This document shows, piece after piece, positions 7,662-17,156 of a stretch of 64,000 nt of DNA (position 1 is its first letter; each line of letters starts with the position of its first letter). This DNA comes from Antarctobacter heliothermus (GTDB taxonomy: Bacteria; Pseudomonadota; Alphaproteobacteria; Rhodobacterales; Rhodobacteraceae). The DNA lies in the NCBI RefSeq assembly GCF_900188425.1, contig NZ_FZON01000001.1:1-64000 (forward strand), written 5' to 3'. The notes under the pieces are model-generated. The model did not search any database. It was not told where the DNA came from and worked only from the letters and a program-made list of their open reading frames with translations. A program made the translations under genes and the position numbers.

Positions 7662-9193
7662 CAGCCCACGGACCCTTCAAGCGAGATTGCCACCAGTTGC
7701 TGCGCCTCCATGGCGAATTCCATCGGCAGCGCCTGCAACACGTCGCGGCAGAACCCGTTGACCACAAGGGCCACGGCCTCTTCCTCGTCCATGCCGCGCT
7801 GGCGGCAATAGAACAACTGGTCGTCGTCCACCTTGGAGGTGGTCGCCTCATGCTCGACCCGCGAAGAGTTGTTCTTGACCTCGATGTACGGCACCGTGTG
7901 CGCCCCGCATTTGTCGCCGATCAGCAAAGAGTCGCACTGGGTATAGTTGCGCGAATTTTTCGCCTTGGGGTGCATCGACACCAGACCGCGATAGGTGTTC
8001 TGCGCCACGCCCGCGCTGATGCCCTTGGACACGATGCGTGACCGGGTATCCTTGCCCAGATGGATCATCTTGGTGCCGGTATCGGCCTGCTGGTGGTTGT
8101 TGGTGATGGCGATGGAATAGAACTCACCCTGGCTTTCGTTGCCGCGCAGGATGCAGGACGGGTATTTCCACGTCACCGCAGAGCCGGTTTCCACCTGTGT
8201 CCACATCACCTTGGCCCGGTCGCCCCGGCAATCGGCGCGCTTGGTGACAAAGTTGTAGATGCCGCCCTTGCCCTCTTCGTTGCCGGGATACCAGTTCTGC
8301 ACCGTGGAGTATTTCACCTCGGCGTCTTCCTCGACGATGATTTCCACCACAGCTGCGTGCAGCTGGGCCACGTCGCGCTGCGGCGCGGTACACCCTTCGA
8401 GGTAGGACACATAGCTGCCCTTGTCGGCAATGATCAGCGTGCGCTCGAACTGGCCGGTGTTTTCCGCGTTGATGCGGAAATAGGTCGACAGCTCCATCGG
8501 GCAGCGCACACCCGGCGGCACGTAAACAAACGACCCGTCAGAAAAGACGGCCGAGTTCAGCGTGGCGTAAAAGTTGTCCGACACCGGCACGACCGAGCCA
8601 AGGTATTTCTTGACCAGTTCGGGATGCTCGCGGATCGCCTCTGAGATCGAGCAAAAGATCACGCCCGCCTTTTTCAGTTCCGCCTGAAAGGTGGTGCCAA
8701 CGGACACGGAATCGAACACCGCATCCACCGCCACGCGGCGCTCGCCTTCCTTGGCCTCGGCCGGGGTAGCCTCCGCGCCCTCGACGCCCGCAAGGATCAT
8801 CTGCTCTTTCAGCGGAATGCCCAGTTTCGCGTAGGTTTCCAACAGCTTGGGGTCGACCTCATCCAGCGACTTGGGCTTTTCGGTCATCGACTTGGGCCGG
8901 GCGTAGTAATACTGGTTCTGAAAGTCGATTTCCGGGTATTCAACCATCGCCCAGTCCGGCTCTTTCTTCTGCAACCAGCGCTCATAGGCTTGCAGTCGCC
9001 AGTCAGTCATCCACTGGGGTTCTTCGTTCTTTTCCGAGATCAGACGCACGATGTCCGGCGTCAGCCCCTTGGGGGCGTATTCCATCTCGATGTCGGTTTC
9101 CCAGCCGTGTTTGTAGGTGCTGACCGATTTGACGGCATCGACCGTCTCCTGGTCGACACCTTCCTTGACTGTCACTTCATCGAAAGCCGCCAT
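7661..9193 (-). CDS. sufB: Fe-S cluster assembly protein SufB
   Basis: A 510-aa SufB, the main scaffold subunit of SufBC2D where the cluster forms. Family motifs include [32 protein letters not shown] and the C-terminal core [20 protein letters not shown]. The length is usual for alphaproteobacteria. GAGAGG precedes the ATG. It follows the IscS-like desulfurase by 15 bp in the same operon. Confidence 0.97.
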   Translation of the reverse strand: MAAFDEVTVKEGVDQETVDAVKSVSTYKHGWETDIEMEYAPKGLTPDIVRLISEKNEEPQWMTDWRLQAYERWLQKKEPDWAMVEYPEIDFQNQYYYARPKSMTEKPKSLDEVDPKLLETYAKLGIPLKEQMILAGVEGAEATPAEAKEGERRVAVDAVFDSVSVGTTFQAELKKAGVIFCSISEAIREHPELVKKYLGSVVPVSDNFYATLNSAVFSDGSFVYVPPGVRCPMELSTYFRINAENTGQFERTLIIADKGSYVSYLEGCTAPQRDVAQLHAAVVEIIVEEDAEVKYSTVQNWYPGNEEGKGGIYNFVTKRADCRGDRAKVMWTQVETGSAVTWKYPSCILRGNESQGEFYSIAITNNHQQADTGTKMIHLGKDTRSRIVSKGISAGVAQNTYRGLVSMHPKAKNSRNYTQCDSLLIGDKCGAHTVPYIEVKNNSSRVEHEATTSKVDDDQLFYCRQRGMDEEEAVALVVNGFCRDVLQALPMEFAMEAQQLVAISLEGSVG

Positions 9194-9208
9194 CGGGTTT
9201 CCTCTCTT

Positions 9209-10312
9209 TCATGCGGCCCGCGCGCGGTGCCGCTGGTATTTGCTGATCCAGGCGTCGCAAAAGCGCGCCACGTCGTCTTCTGTTGTCTCCAGACCCAGGC
9301 TCACCCGGATGGCGCTGCCCGAAATCTGGTCGTCGTATCCCATCGCCTCCAGCACGCGGCTCCGGCGGACCTTGCCGCTGGAACAGGCGGACCCGGCGCT
9401 GACCGCAAAGCCTGCAAGGTCCATCTGCATGACCTGCGTCTCACCCTTCCAGCCGGGGGTCGCAAGGCACGCGGTGTTTGGCAAACGGACCGAGTCTTTC
9501 CCGACAGAAATAGTCACCTCAGAGGCAGCCTCAAGAGATTCTTCTAGAATGTTTCTAAGTTTTTCGACTCCGCGCCATCTTTCTGCCGCGACGTCACCCT
9601 GCGCCGCCTCAGCCGCCGCGCCGAATCCGGCGATGCCGATGACGTTTTCCGTGCCGCTGCGCCGCCCCATCTCCTGCCCGCCGCCCCTGAGGATGGCCTG
9701 CGGGTCGTCACGGGTGAAATTGATGAAGGCGCCGACACCCTTGGGGCCGCCGATCTTGTGCGCCGACAGGATCATGTAGGCCGGTTTGCGCCCCTCGGGG
9801 TAAAGCACCGGCACCTTGCCCGCCATCTGGGTGATGTCGCAGACAACGGCCCTGTCCCCATCACTGGCCACGACACAGCGGTCCGGCATCATGATCCCGG
9901 TCTCGCTGTTCGCCGCAGACATGGCCACCAGAGCCGCCTGCCCGTCCAGCAGTTCCAGCCCGCCAACCGTACCGTCCGCGTGGTGCAGCGCGGGCAAATC
10001 GAGCTCGGACCAGACATTCAGGCAGTCGTGTTCCGTCGGCAAGGCCGCAAAGACCCCGCCATGTCGGTCCTTTTGCGCCACCGCCAGGGCCGCCGCCTCT
10101 GTCGCCGATCCGGTAAAGATCACCTGCGACGTCAGGCAGCCCACCAGTGCCGCGACCTGCGCGCGCGCCGTCTCGACCACACCCTTGGCGGCGCGCCCCT
10201 CGGCATGGACTGATGAGGGGTTGCCCGTCACATCCATCGCCGCGATCATTGCCGCGCGCGCCTCGGCGCGCAGCGGCGTGGTCGCATTGTGATCAAGATA
10301 GACGCGCGCCAT
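9209..10312 (-). CDS. IscS/NifS-like cysteine desulfurase
   Basis: A 367-aa group I-like cysteine desulfurase. Key residues are the PLP lysine K186 in LSAHKIGGPKGVGAF and the catalytic C310 in SAGSACSSGKV. It is shorter than E. coli IscS (404 aa). It follows iscR by 3 bp and precedes sufB, so the operon has two desulfurases of different groups. It probably supplies sulfur to the Suf scaffold together with SufS, perhaps under different conditions. A stretch of rare AT-rich codons at residues 251-259 coincides with an operator-like sequence. Confidence 0.9.
   Translation of the reverse strand: MARVYLDHNATTPLRAEARAAMIAAMDVTGNPSSVHAEGRAAKGVVETARAQVAALVGCLTSQVIFTGSATEAAALAVAQKDRHGGVFAALPTEHDCLNVWSELDLPALHHADGTVGGLELLDGQAALVAMSAANSETGIMMPDRCVVASDGDRAVVCDITQMAGKVPVLYPEGRKPAYMILSAHKIGGPKGVGAFINFTRDDPQAILRGGGQEMGRRSGTENVIGIAGFGAAAEAAQGDVAAERWRGVEKLRNILEESLEAASEVTISVGKDSVRLPNTACLATPGWKGETQVMQMDLAGFAVSAGSACSSGKVRRSRVLEAMGYDDQISGSAIRVSLGLETTEDDVARFCDAWISKYQRHRARAA
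9543..9559. promoter_or_regulatory. Iron-Rhodo-box-like sequence inside the desulfurase gene
   Basis: On the minus strand this 17-mer reads CTTAGAAACATTCTAGA, matching 14 of 17 bases of the perfect palindrome upstream of iscR. It lies within codons (AAA CTT AGA AAC ATT CTA) that are rare in this GC-rich genome. It could be a second IscR site acting on downstream suf transcription, or chance. Confidence 0.35.
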
Positions 10313-10315
10313 GTC

Positions 10316-10783
10316 CTACTTGTCCTCTTCGTCGACCACCGCAAAGATGGACGGAACCGCCGGACAGGGCGCCAGCGAGTTTTCGACCACGTCCGACAAC
10401 CGTGTCTGATGCAAAAAAACGTAGACATGCGCCGACAGGCTTTGCCACAGGCGGTTGGTCATGGATTGCGCGCGGCTGCCCGACAGCCCGCCAGAGGCGC
10501 CCGCACCCACATGCATCGCGTCCACCGTCTCATCTACGGCGGCCAACACCTCGACCACCCGGATCTCTGCCGGGGGTCGCGCCAGACGATACCCGCCACC
10601 CGGCCCGCGCACGGATTCCACCAGTCCTGCCCGCCGCAGCTTGACGAACAATTGCTCCAGATAGGGCAACGACACGTCCTGCCGCCGGGAAATATCACCC
10701 AAGGTGACAAGCCCGTCAGAGGGCTGCATCGCGATATCTGTCAGCGCGACCATGGCGTAGCGACCTTTGGTACTCAACTTCAC
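10316..10783 (-). CDS. iscR: Rrf2-family regulator IscR (Rhodobacterales type)
   Basis: A 155-aa Rrf2 protein with an N-terminal winged helix (KLSTKGRYAMVALTDIA; ISRRQDVSLPYLEQLFVKLR; VRGPGGGYRLA). I chose GTG at 10783: KLSTKGRYA is the family N-terminus and GAGGGG lies at a workable distance before it. The three clustered cysteines that hold the cluster in E. coli IscR are absent (AGASGGLSGSRAQS there), and the only cysteine is C140 near the C-terminus. From memory, Rhodobacter sphaeroides IscR is also single-Cys and represses suf genes through the Iron-Rhodo-box. It heads the operon and is probably autoregulated. Confidence 0.93.
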   Translation of the reverse strand: MKLSTKGRYAMVALTDIAMQPSDGLVTLGDISRRQDVSLPYLEQLFVKLRRAGLVESVRGPGGGYRLARPPAEIRVVEVLAAVDETVDAMHVGAGASGGLSGSRAQSMTNRLWQSLSAHVYVFLHQTRLSDVVENSLAPCPAVPSIFAVVDEEDK

Positions 10784-10807
10784 GGCAGTTTCGCCCCTCA
10801 TCGCGGC

Positions 10808-10835
10808 GGCAATTGACCTTGTCCGTTCAATTGCC
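10808..10835. promoter_or_regulatory. Inverted repeat in the iscR leader
   Basis: A perfect 9-bp inverted repeat, GGCAATTGA (10808-10816) and TCAATTGCC (10827-10835), with a 10-bp spacer. It lies 25 bp upstream of the iscR GTG. Its sequence differs from the Iron-Rhodo-box, so it may bind a second regulator (Fur/Irr or other) or form a leader hairpin. Confidence 0.45.
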
Positions 10836-10870
10836 TATCTGCTTCCCAGCCCGGAACACGCCGGAGCCAA

Positions 10871-10887
10871 TTTAGAAACCTTCTAAA
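10871..10887. promoter_or_regulatory. Iron-Rhodo-box (IscR operator)
   Basis: TTTAGAA-ACC-TTCTAAA is a perfect 7-bp palindrome with a 3-bp centre, about 88 bp upstream of iscR and also upstream of the divergent hydrolase gene. It matches, as I recall, the motif assigned to IscR in Rhodobacterales. Predicted role: iron- or cluster-dependent repression of the iscR-suf operon. Confidence 0.75.
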
Positions 10888-10970
10888 GTAGCCGCGTGTT
10901 TTGGTCAAGAATGCCAAGGCGTCCAGTTGGGCCGCCCTTCAAATAGATGTGTAAGGAGCTGCGCCGCCCC

Positions 10971-11624
10971 ATGCCCGAGGTGATATTTCCCGGACCCGAA
11001 GGCCGTCTCGAAGGCCGCTATCATCCGCAAAAAGACCGCGATGCCCCCATCGCGATCGTTCTGCATCCGCACCCGCAGTTCGGCGGGACGATGAACAACA
11101 AGGTGGTCTACAACCTCCACTATGCGTTCTACAACATGGGCTTTACCGTGCTGCGGTTCAATTTCCGTGGCGTCGGTCGCAGCCAGGGCGAATACGATCA
11201 GGGCGTCGGCGAATTGTCCGATGCGGCCTCGGCGCTCGATTACCTGCAGTCGATGAACCAGAACTCCAAGCATTGCTGGGTGGCCGGGTTCTCGTTCGGG
11301 GCATGGATCGGGATGCAACTGCTGATGCGGCGGCCCGAAATCACCGGGTTTGTCTCTGTGTCTCCGCCGGCCAACATGTATGACTTCAGCTTCCTTGCGC
11401 CCTGCCCGTCGTCCGGTCTGGTCATCAACGGCACCGCCGACCGCGTGGCGCCACCTGCCGACACCCGGTCACTGGTTTCCAAGTTGCATGAGCAGAAGGG
11501 GATCAAGATCACCCATCAGGAGGTCGAGGGGTCCGGGCACTTCTTTGAAGAGCCGCACATGGACACGCTGATGGAATCGGTATCCACCTATGTAAAGCGG
11601 CGCCTGACCGAAAACACCCGCTGA
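10971..11624 (+). CDS. Alpha/beta hydrolase
   Basis: A 217-aa serine hydrolase of the dienelactone hydrolase-like COG2945 type. The nucleophile elbow is GFSFGAW (Ser near residue 110), after the oxyanion segment LHPHPQFGGTMNNKVV and the strand LRFNFRGVGRSQG. The late Asp is in NGTADRVAPP and the His in EVEGSGHFFEE. I chose the ATG at 10971 (MPEVIFPGPEGRLEG) because AAGGAG precedes it. The next small gene starts 10 bp after, so the two form an operon. Substrate unknown. Confidence 0.88.
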   Translation: MPEVIFPGPEGRLEGRYHPQKDRDAPIAIVLHPHPQFGGTMNNKVVYNLHYAFYNMGFTVLRFNFRGVGRSQGEYDQGVGELSDAASALDYLQSMNQNSKHCWVAGFSFGAWIGMQLLMRRPEITGFVSVSPPANMYDFSFLAPCPSSGLVINGTADRVAPPADTRSLVSKLHEQKGIKITHQEVEGSGHFFEEPHMDTLMESVSTYVKRRLTENTR

Positions 11625-11633
11625 GGAGCGCCC

Positions 11634-11915
11634 ATGTCCGTCGTCGATGAACTGGCAGACAAGCTCGCCCGCGACACGATCAAGGCGATGGACGTGCTTG
11701 GGGACGAAAACCTGCCCGATCAGGTGGCGGCGGTGTTGGGGGCGTCCTCGCCCTCGTCCGAGGAAATATTTCGCGCCGCCGTTCGCATCCGTCTGGCCGA
11801 ACGGCGCGCCCGCAACTTTCTGAACGACCACGTCCAAAAGGCGCTGGACGCCAAAAAGCGCGGCGAGTCCGTGCCACAGGCGCTGGCTCCGGGGTCGGAC
11901 AACGAAAACCTCTGA
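11634..11915 (+). CDS. Conserved small protein of unknown function
   Basis: A 93-aa, mostly helical, charged protein (MSVVDELADKLARDTIKAMD; AAVRIRLAERRARNFLNDHV). No signal peptide or metal motif is present. It follows the hydrolase gene closely, with GAGGAG just upstream of its ATG. I recognise it only as a type seen in Rhodobacteraceae. Confidence 0.75.
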   Translation: MSVVDELADKLARDTIKAMDVLGDENLPDQVAAVLGASSPSSEEIFRAAVRIRLAERRARNFLNDHVQKALDAKKRGESVPQALAPGSDNENL

Positions 11916-12003
11916 TCTGACAGACGCGGCAGCGACAAGCCGTAAGGCCGCCGTCAAGGCAATAAGATACGCGTCAATCGTGATGCGCTGCCCGAGAGAT
12001 GTT

Positions 12004-12432
12004 TCAGCTTGCCTCGACCGGCCAATAGCCAGCCAAATCCTTTAGTCCCGCCCGGATCAATTCGGCCAAAACGTCCAGATCCACCTTCGACAATGCGCCA
12101 AGATACAGGCAGGATTTGCCCAGTTTATGCGGCCCAAGCCGGGACAGGATCGTGCTGTAATCCGCGTATCCGGGCATGATGTAGACCACCATTTTCGCCT
12201 TTCGCGGCGCGAACCCGGTGGCCAGACTCTGCCCCGAATGGCCGCTGGCATAGGTGTAGGCATAGCGCCCATAGCCCACCATGGACGTGCCCCAAATGAC
12301 CGGCTGCCACCCCGTGACCTTGCGAAACACCGCGTCCAGAATCAGCGCATCCTCGCGCCGCCGCGCCGGTTCAACCTGGCTCAGAAACTCCGCAACCGGA
12401 GCATCCGAGGGCACTGTCATCCGATCCGCCAT
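12004..12432 (-). CDS. DUF1801 family protein
   Basis: A 142-aa YdhG-like DUF1801 protein. Characteristic segments are FRKVTGWQPVIWGTSMVGYG, FAPRKAKMVVYIMPGY and LGPHKLGKSCLYLGALSKVD. The family is cytosolic and has no settled function, though it is related to frataxin-like folds. It precedes nothing obvious; the lpdA gene lies upstream on the same strand after a 45-bp gap. Confidence 0.85.
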   Translation of the reverse strand: MADRMTVPSDAPVAEFLSQVEPARRREDALILDAVFRKVTGWQPVIWGTSMVGYGRYAYTYASGHSGQSLATGFAPRKAKMVVYIMPGYADYSTILSRLGPHKLGKSCLYLGALSKVDLDVLAELIRAGLKDLAGYWPVEAS

Positions 12433-12477
12433 TCTGTCGATCTCCCAAACAACGGTCCCCGCCGTGCCGCACCCCGG

Positions 12478-13872
12478 TCAGAAATGGATGGCGCGCCCCC
12501 AGGCATCCAGCACGGATTCGTGCATCATCTCGCTCAGTGTCGGGTGCGGGAACACGGTCTGCATCAGGTCCGCCTCTGTCGTTTCCAACTGGCGGCCCAC
12601 AACATAGCCCTGGATCAGTTCCGTCACCTCGGCCCCGACCATATGCGCGCCCAACAGCGCCCCGCTGGCCGCGTCAAAGACGGTTTTGACCATGCCTTCG
12701 GGTTCTCCCAGCGCGATGGCCTTGCCGTTGCCGATGAACGGGAACCGCCCCACCTTGATGTCAAAGCCCTGCGCCCGTGCCTGCGCCTCAGTCAGACCGA
12801 CAGAAGCGATCTGCGGCTGGCAATAGGTGCACCCGGCGATGCTGTCCGGGTCCACTGCGTGCGCGTCCTGCCCGGCGATCAGTTCGGCCACCATGACCCC
12901 CTCATGGCTGGCCTTGTGCGCCAGCCAGGGCGCGCCCGCGATGTCGCCGATGGCATAAATGCCGTCGACCCCGGTGCGGCACATCGGGTCGGTCACGACA
13001 TGGGACCGCTCCACCCGGACGCCCATGTCCTCCAGCCCTAGACCTTCTACATTTCCAACAATACCCACAGCCGAAATCACTGTATCCACGGTGATCTTTG
13101 ACTTATCCCCATTTTCATCCACATGCGCGACAACCGCATCCTTGCCGCGATCCAACTGGGTGACCATGGCCCGCTCAAGGATCGTCATGCCCTGTTTCAC
13201 AAACTGCTTTTTCGCAAATGCGGCGATCTCTTCGTCCTCGACCGGCAGGATGCGATCCATGACCTCGATCACCGTGACCTCGGCCCCCAGGGTGCGGTAG
13301 AAACTGGCAAACTCGATGCCGATGGCCCCGGACCCGATCACCAGCAGTTTCGACGGCATCCGCGACGGCACAAGCGCGTGTTTGTAGGTCCAGACCCGGT
13401 CGCCATCCGCCTCCAGCCCGGGCAGTTCGCGCGCCCGCGCGCCGGTGGCCAGCACCACATTGGCGGCCTCCAACACCTGTTCACCCTTGTCCGTGGTAAC
13501 ATGCACCCGCCCCGGCCCGTCCAGCCGCGCGGTGCCCATGAGCGTTGTCACCTTGTTCTTTTTCAGCAGGTGCCCGACGCCCGAAGACAGCTGTTTCGCC
13601 ACCCCGCGAGAGCGTTGGACCACCGCGTCCAGATCATAGCCCAGGCCCTCGGCCGACAGGCCAAATTCCTTGGCGCGCTGCATCAGGTGGAAAACCTCGG
13701 CCGACCGCAACATCGCCTTGGTCGGAATACAGCCCCAGTTGAGACAGATGCCGCCCATATGCTCACGTTCGACCACCGCCACGCGCAAGCCCAGTTGCGC
13801 GCCCCGGATGGCCGCGACATAGCCGCCGGGGCCCGCCCCGATCACCACCATGTCAAAGCGTTGCTCGCTCAT
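12478..13872 (-). CDS. lpdA: Dihydrolipoyl dehydrogenase
   Basis: A 464-aa FAD-dependent E3 that reoxidises dihydrolipoamide with NAD+. The FAD motif is VVIGAGPGGYVAA, the redox disulfide is C43/C48 in GGICLNWGCIPTK, the NAD motif is VIGSGAIGIEFASFY, and the C-terminal catalytic pair is in VFPHPTLSEMMHE. I chose the ATG at 13872 because GGGAGGAA precedes it. No E1 or E2 genes are nearby, so the partner complex is encoded elsewhere. Confidence 0.95.
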   Translation of the reverse strand: MSEQRFDMVVIGAGPGGYVAAIRGAQLGLRVAVVEREHMGGICLNWGCIPTKAMLRSAEVFHLMQRAKEFGLSAEGLGYDLDAVVQRSRGVAKQLSSGVGHLLKKNKVTTLMGTARLDGPGRVHVTTDKGEQVLEAANVVLATGARARELPGLEADGDRVWTYKHALVPSRMPSKLLVIGSGAIGIEFASFYRTLGAEVTVIEVMDRILPVEDEEIAAFAKKQFVKQGMTILERAMVTQLDRGKDAVVAHVDENGDKSKITVDTVISAVGIVGNVEGLGLEDMGVRVERSHVVTDPMCRTGVDGIYAIGDIAGAPWLAHKASHEGVMVAELIAGQDAHAVDPDSIAGCTYCQPQIASVGLTEAQARAQGFDIKVGRFPFIGNGKAIALGEPEGMVKTVFDAASGALLGAHMVGAEVTELIQGYVVGRQLETTEADLMQTVFPHPTLSEMMHESVLDAWGRAIHF

Positions 13873-13962
13873 GCCGTTCCTCCCTGCCCACATCGCAGCA
13901 AAGGCTAGCTTAGCGTGGCACGCGGGGCAATCACCCCGCGCGCGCCAGATCAGGCGTCAAAT

Positions 13963-14544
13963 TCAGGCGGCGACGTCAGCCTGCAGGTCGCGCAGGATCT
14001 CTGCATATCCGCCATTGTCCAGAAACCCTTGTTCCGGCTGCGTGGTACGGCGCGACAGGGCCGCGTTGCGATAGGGGAAACGGCCAAAACTGCGGATCAC
14101 TTCGCGGTGGACACGCGCGTGCAACAGATTGCTGTCCGACTCTGGCATCCGTTCCTTGAACAAACGCACGCAGCGGTCCTGATCACACAGGTTTTCCGCG
14201 TGCATCAGCGGCATGTAAAAGAACTGCCGCGCCGGGGTGTCGATCTTGAGATCCCAGCCGCGATGGATTGCCTGTTTCGCCGCCGCGCGCGCCACCTCGT
14301 CCGAGGCAAAGGCGCGGCGATCGTCGCGGAACATGTTGCGCGGAAACTGGTCGGCCAGAATGATATAGGCCAGCGCACCTGACGGATAGGTCAGCCACAG
14401 GCCAAAACGCCCGTCCATCAGCCCCTGCAAAGCATCGCCAAACCGCGTGCGGATCGTCTCATCCAGCGTGTCATCCTTGGCGTACCAGCCCTGCGGACCC
14501 ACCTCATCCAGCCAAAAGGCCAGTATATCGTCGGGCGTGATCAT
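13963..14544 (-). CDS. DUF924 family protein
   Basis: A 193-aa all-helical protein of the DUF924 family. The N-terminus MITPDDILAFWLDEVGPQGWY, the segment LILADQFPRNMFRDDRRAFA in the form YIILADQFPRNMFR, and FFYMPLMHAE are hallmark motifs. AAAGGAG precedes the ATG at 14544. The function is unknown. Confidence 0.9.
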   Translation of the reverse strand: MITPDDILAFWLDEVGPQGWYAKDDTLDETIRTRFGDALQGLMDGRFGLWLTYPSGALAYIILADQFPRNMFRDDRRAFASDEVARAAAKQAIHRGWDLKIDTPARQFFYMPLMHAENLCDQDRCVRLFKERMPESDSNLLHARVHREVIRSFGRFPYRNAALSRRTTQPEQGFLDNGGYAEILRDLQADVAA

Positions 14545-14643
14545 CTGTTTCTCCTTTGTCACCCGTTACTCATCCCACCACGAAAGATCATTGCGCAAAC
14601 CGTGGCAGGCACCCAAATCACGAATTCTGTCAGGTTCTGACAC

Positions 14644-15894
14644 TCAGGGCTTTGGCGCGTCTGCATCGTCGTCCTGCTGGTCGATGAAATATTCCTGCGC
14701 CACCTCGACGGCAACCTGCGTCGACGACGGCATGACCGGCGCATAGGCGCCGGTGTCCCCGACAGAAGGCGCGGCCCGCTGCGTCATCCGGTACAGCGCG
14801 TAGACCGCGATGATCGTCAGCAGCGCCAGGATCAGCACGAAGAACCCGCTCGGTCCGGCAACCCCCATGACCCAGCCAATCACCAGCGGACCGGCGATGG
14901 CGCCCATGCCGTTGACAAACAGCAGCCCGGCAGAGGCGCTGGCCATGTCCTCGGGTTCCAGAAAGTCGTTGGTATAGGCAATCAACAACGAATACAGCGG
15001 GTTGGAACAGCCGCCGATCACAAAGGCCGAGGCCACCAAGACGGTGAACGACCCGCCAAGCGCCGCCGCGACCGCCGCCGCCACGGCCCCGACCGCCGCC
15101 ACCAGCATGACCAGCCGCCGCCGGTCGACCCGGTCGGAAATCCAGCCCAGCGGGTATTGCAGCACCAGCGCGCCGACATAGAAAGACGCGACAAAGATCG
15201 AGATCTGGCTGAGTTTCAGGCCCACCTCAGTGGCGTAGACGGCGGCCATGCCGAACTGCGCCGAAAACACGCCGCCCAGAAAGAACATCCCCACCATGCC
15301 CAGCGGCGACACGCCATACAGCTCCCGCAGGGTCATCGGTTTGGAGGATTCAAACGCCGGTGTCGGCTGGATCGACAGCAGGATCGGCGCAAAAGAGATC
15401 GAAACCAGCACCGAGGGGATGACAAACAGCAGGAAGCCGGAGGCATCCGGCACCACCAGCAACCCCTGGCTGATGATGATGCCGCCCATCTGCACGATCA
15501 TGTAGGCTGACAGGGTCTGCCCGCGCGTTTCATTGTCGGCGGCATTGTTCAGCCAGCTTTCGGCGGTCACATAAACCCCGCAAAAGCAGTAGCCCAGAAT
15601 CAGCCGTCCCAGCGTCCAGGCAATCGGGTCTTGCAAGGCCGGAAACAGGATCAGCGCCGCCGAGATCAGCGACCCCAGCGCGGCAAAGACCCGGACGTGG
15701 CCGACCCGCCGGATCATCCCCGGCACCGTCCGCGAGGCGAACAGGAACCCGGCGAAATAGCCCGACATCACAATCGACATGGTGCCCGCAGAGAACCCCG
15801 CCTCTGCCCCGCGCACGCCCAGCAAAGAGCCCTGTAACCCATTGCCGATCATCAGGAGCAACATGCCGAGCAAGAGCGCCCAGGAGTTTTTCAT
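14644..15894 (-). CDS. MFS transporter
   Basis: A 416-aa, 12-helix major facilitator. The loop 2-3 region is VPGMIRRVGHVRVFAALGSL, and helix 5 carries GYCFCGVYVTAESWLNN, a motif seen in YcaD/YfkF-like MFS proteins. The C-terminal tail is acidic (EYFIDQQDDDADAPKP). Start is ATG at 15894; a TTG at about 15908 after AAGGAA is an alternative. Substrate unknown. Confidence 0.9.
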   Translation of the reverse strand: MKNSWALLLGMLLLMIGNGLQGSLLGVRGAEAGFSAGTMSIVMSGYFAGFLFASRTVPGMIRRVGHVRVFAALGSLISAALILFPALQDPIAWTLGRLILGYCFCGVYVTAESWLNNAADNETRGQTLSAYMIVQMGGIIISQGLLVVPDASGFLLFVIPSVLVSISFAPILLSIQPTPAFESSKPMTLRELYGVSPLGMVGMFFLGGVFSAQFGMAAVYATEVGLKLSQISIFVASFYVGALVLQYPLGWISDRVDRRRLVMLVAAVGAVAAAVAAALGGSFTVLVASAFVIGGCSNPLYSLLIAYTNDFLEPEDMASASAGLLFVNGMGAIAGPLVIGWVMGVAGPSGFFVLILALLTIIAVYALYRMTQRAAPSVGDTGAYAPVMPSSTQVAVEVAQEYFIDQQDDDADAPKP

Positions 15895-16080
15895 CACATG
15901 CAACAACGGTTTATTCCTTCTTTCGCCCAGACTGCCGGGCACGGCTGATCATTTCCAGACCACAGGCGACGCCCTGCACGATTCGATGTCGCAGGGAAAC
16001 CATTCCCGACGACCGGGCGGCGGAAAGCCGCGTTTGCATAGGTTTTGGACAGTGTGGAAACCTTGGCGGTGCCGGGGCCG

Positions 16081-17139
16081 TCAGCCGCGCTGCGGCGGCA
16101 GCAACAGCGAAGCATCTCCGTAAGAGAAGAACCGATAGTCCCCGGCGACCGCATGGTCATAGATGGCGCGAATGCGCTCGGGGCCCATCAGGGCCGAGAC
16201 CAGCATCATCAGCGTCGATTTCGGCAGGTGGAAATTGGTCATCAGCGCGTCGGTCACGTTAAATGTGAAACCGGGGTAGATAAAGATATCCGTCACCCCC
16301 CGGAACGGCGCGATCTGGCCGCTGCGCGCCGCTGTTTCGATCAACCGCAGCGCGGTGGTGCCAACAGGGATAATCCGCCCCCCGGCGGCGCGGGTGGCGG
16401 CGATCTCTGTCGCGGCGGTCTCTGTGACCTCGCCCCATTCGCCGTGCATCTTGTGGCTGGTCACGTCCTCGACCTTGACCGGCAGAAAGGTGCCCGCGCC
16501 CACATGCAGGGTGACATGGGTAAAAGTGACGCCCTTGGACGCCAGCGCCGCCAGCAGCGCATCGTCGAAATGCAAGGAGGCCGTGGGCGCGGCAACTGCG
16601 CCCGTATTGCGCGCCCAGACCGTCTGGTAATCCTCACGGTCGCGATCATCGGCAGCGCGTTTGGCGGCGATATAGGGTGGCAAGGGCATGGCCCCGGCAG
16701 CATTCAGCGCCGCGTCGAAATCCTCTCCCGACAGGTTGAACCGCAGCTTGCCCTGCCCCGCTTCGCGTGCCTCAAGAATGGCGCTCAAGTCATTGGAAAA
16801 CCTAATATCCTCACCATCCCGCACCTTTTTCAGCGGTTTGATCAGCGCCGCCCATGTGCCGTCTGCCTGCGGCTCCAGCAGGGTAACCTCGATCCGGGCC
16901 TCGGTCTCACCGGCGTCGGACACCCGCTTGCGAATCCCTTGAAGTCGGGCCGGTATCACCTTGGTATCGTTCAGGATAAGTCGATCCCCGGGGCGCAGCC
17001 ACTCCGCGATGTCAAACACATGTGCATCCGTTATCGCGTCCCCCTCGGCCACCAGCAACCGGGCAGAGGAGCGCGGGCGCGCGGGCCGCGTGGCAATCAG
17101 CCGATCCGGCAGGTCAAAGTCGAAATCGCTCAGTTTCAT
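16081..17139 (-). CDS. queA: tRNA preQ1(34) S-adenosylmethionine ribosyltransferase-isomerase QueA
   Basis: A 352-aa QueA, which builds epoxyqueuosine at the wobble base of tRNAs with GUN anticodons by transferring ribose from SAM. The N-terminus [19 protein letters not shown] and the core motifs [20 protein letters not shown] and [12 protein letters not shown] are diagnostic. Length is normal. It follows the AsmA-like gene by 17 bp on the same strand, so the two are probably co-transcribed. Confidence 0.96.
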   Translation of the reverse strand: MKLSDFDFDLPDRLIATRPARPRSSARLLVAEGDAITDAHVFDIAEWLRPGDRLILNDTKVIPARLQGIRKRVSDAGETEARIEVTLLEPQADGTWAALIKPLKKVRDGEDIRFSNDLSAILEAREAGQGKLRFNLSGEDFDAALNAAGAMPLPPYIAAKRAADDRDREDYQTVWARNTGAVAAPTASLHFDDALLAALASKGVTFTHVTLHVGAGTFLPVKVEDVTSHKMHGEWGEVTETAATEIAATRAAGGRIIPVGTTALRLIETAARSGQIAPFRGVTDIFIYPGFTFNVTDALMTNFHLPKSTLMMLVSALMGPERIRAIYDHAVAGDYRFFSYGDASLLLPPQRG

Positions 17140-17156
17140 GGGTCAACCCGTTGGGA

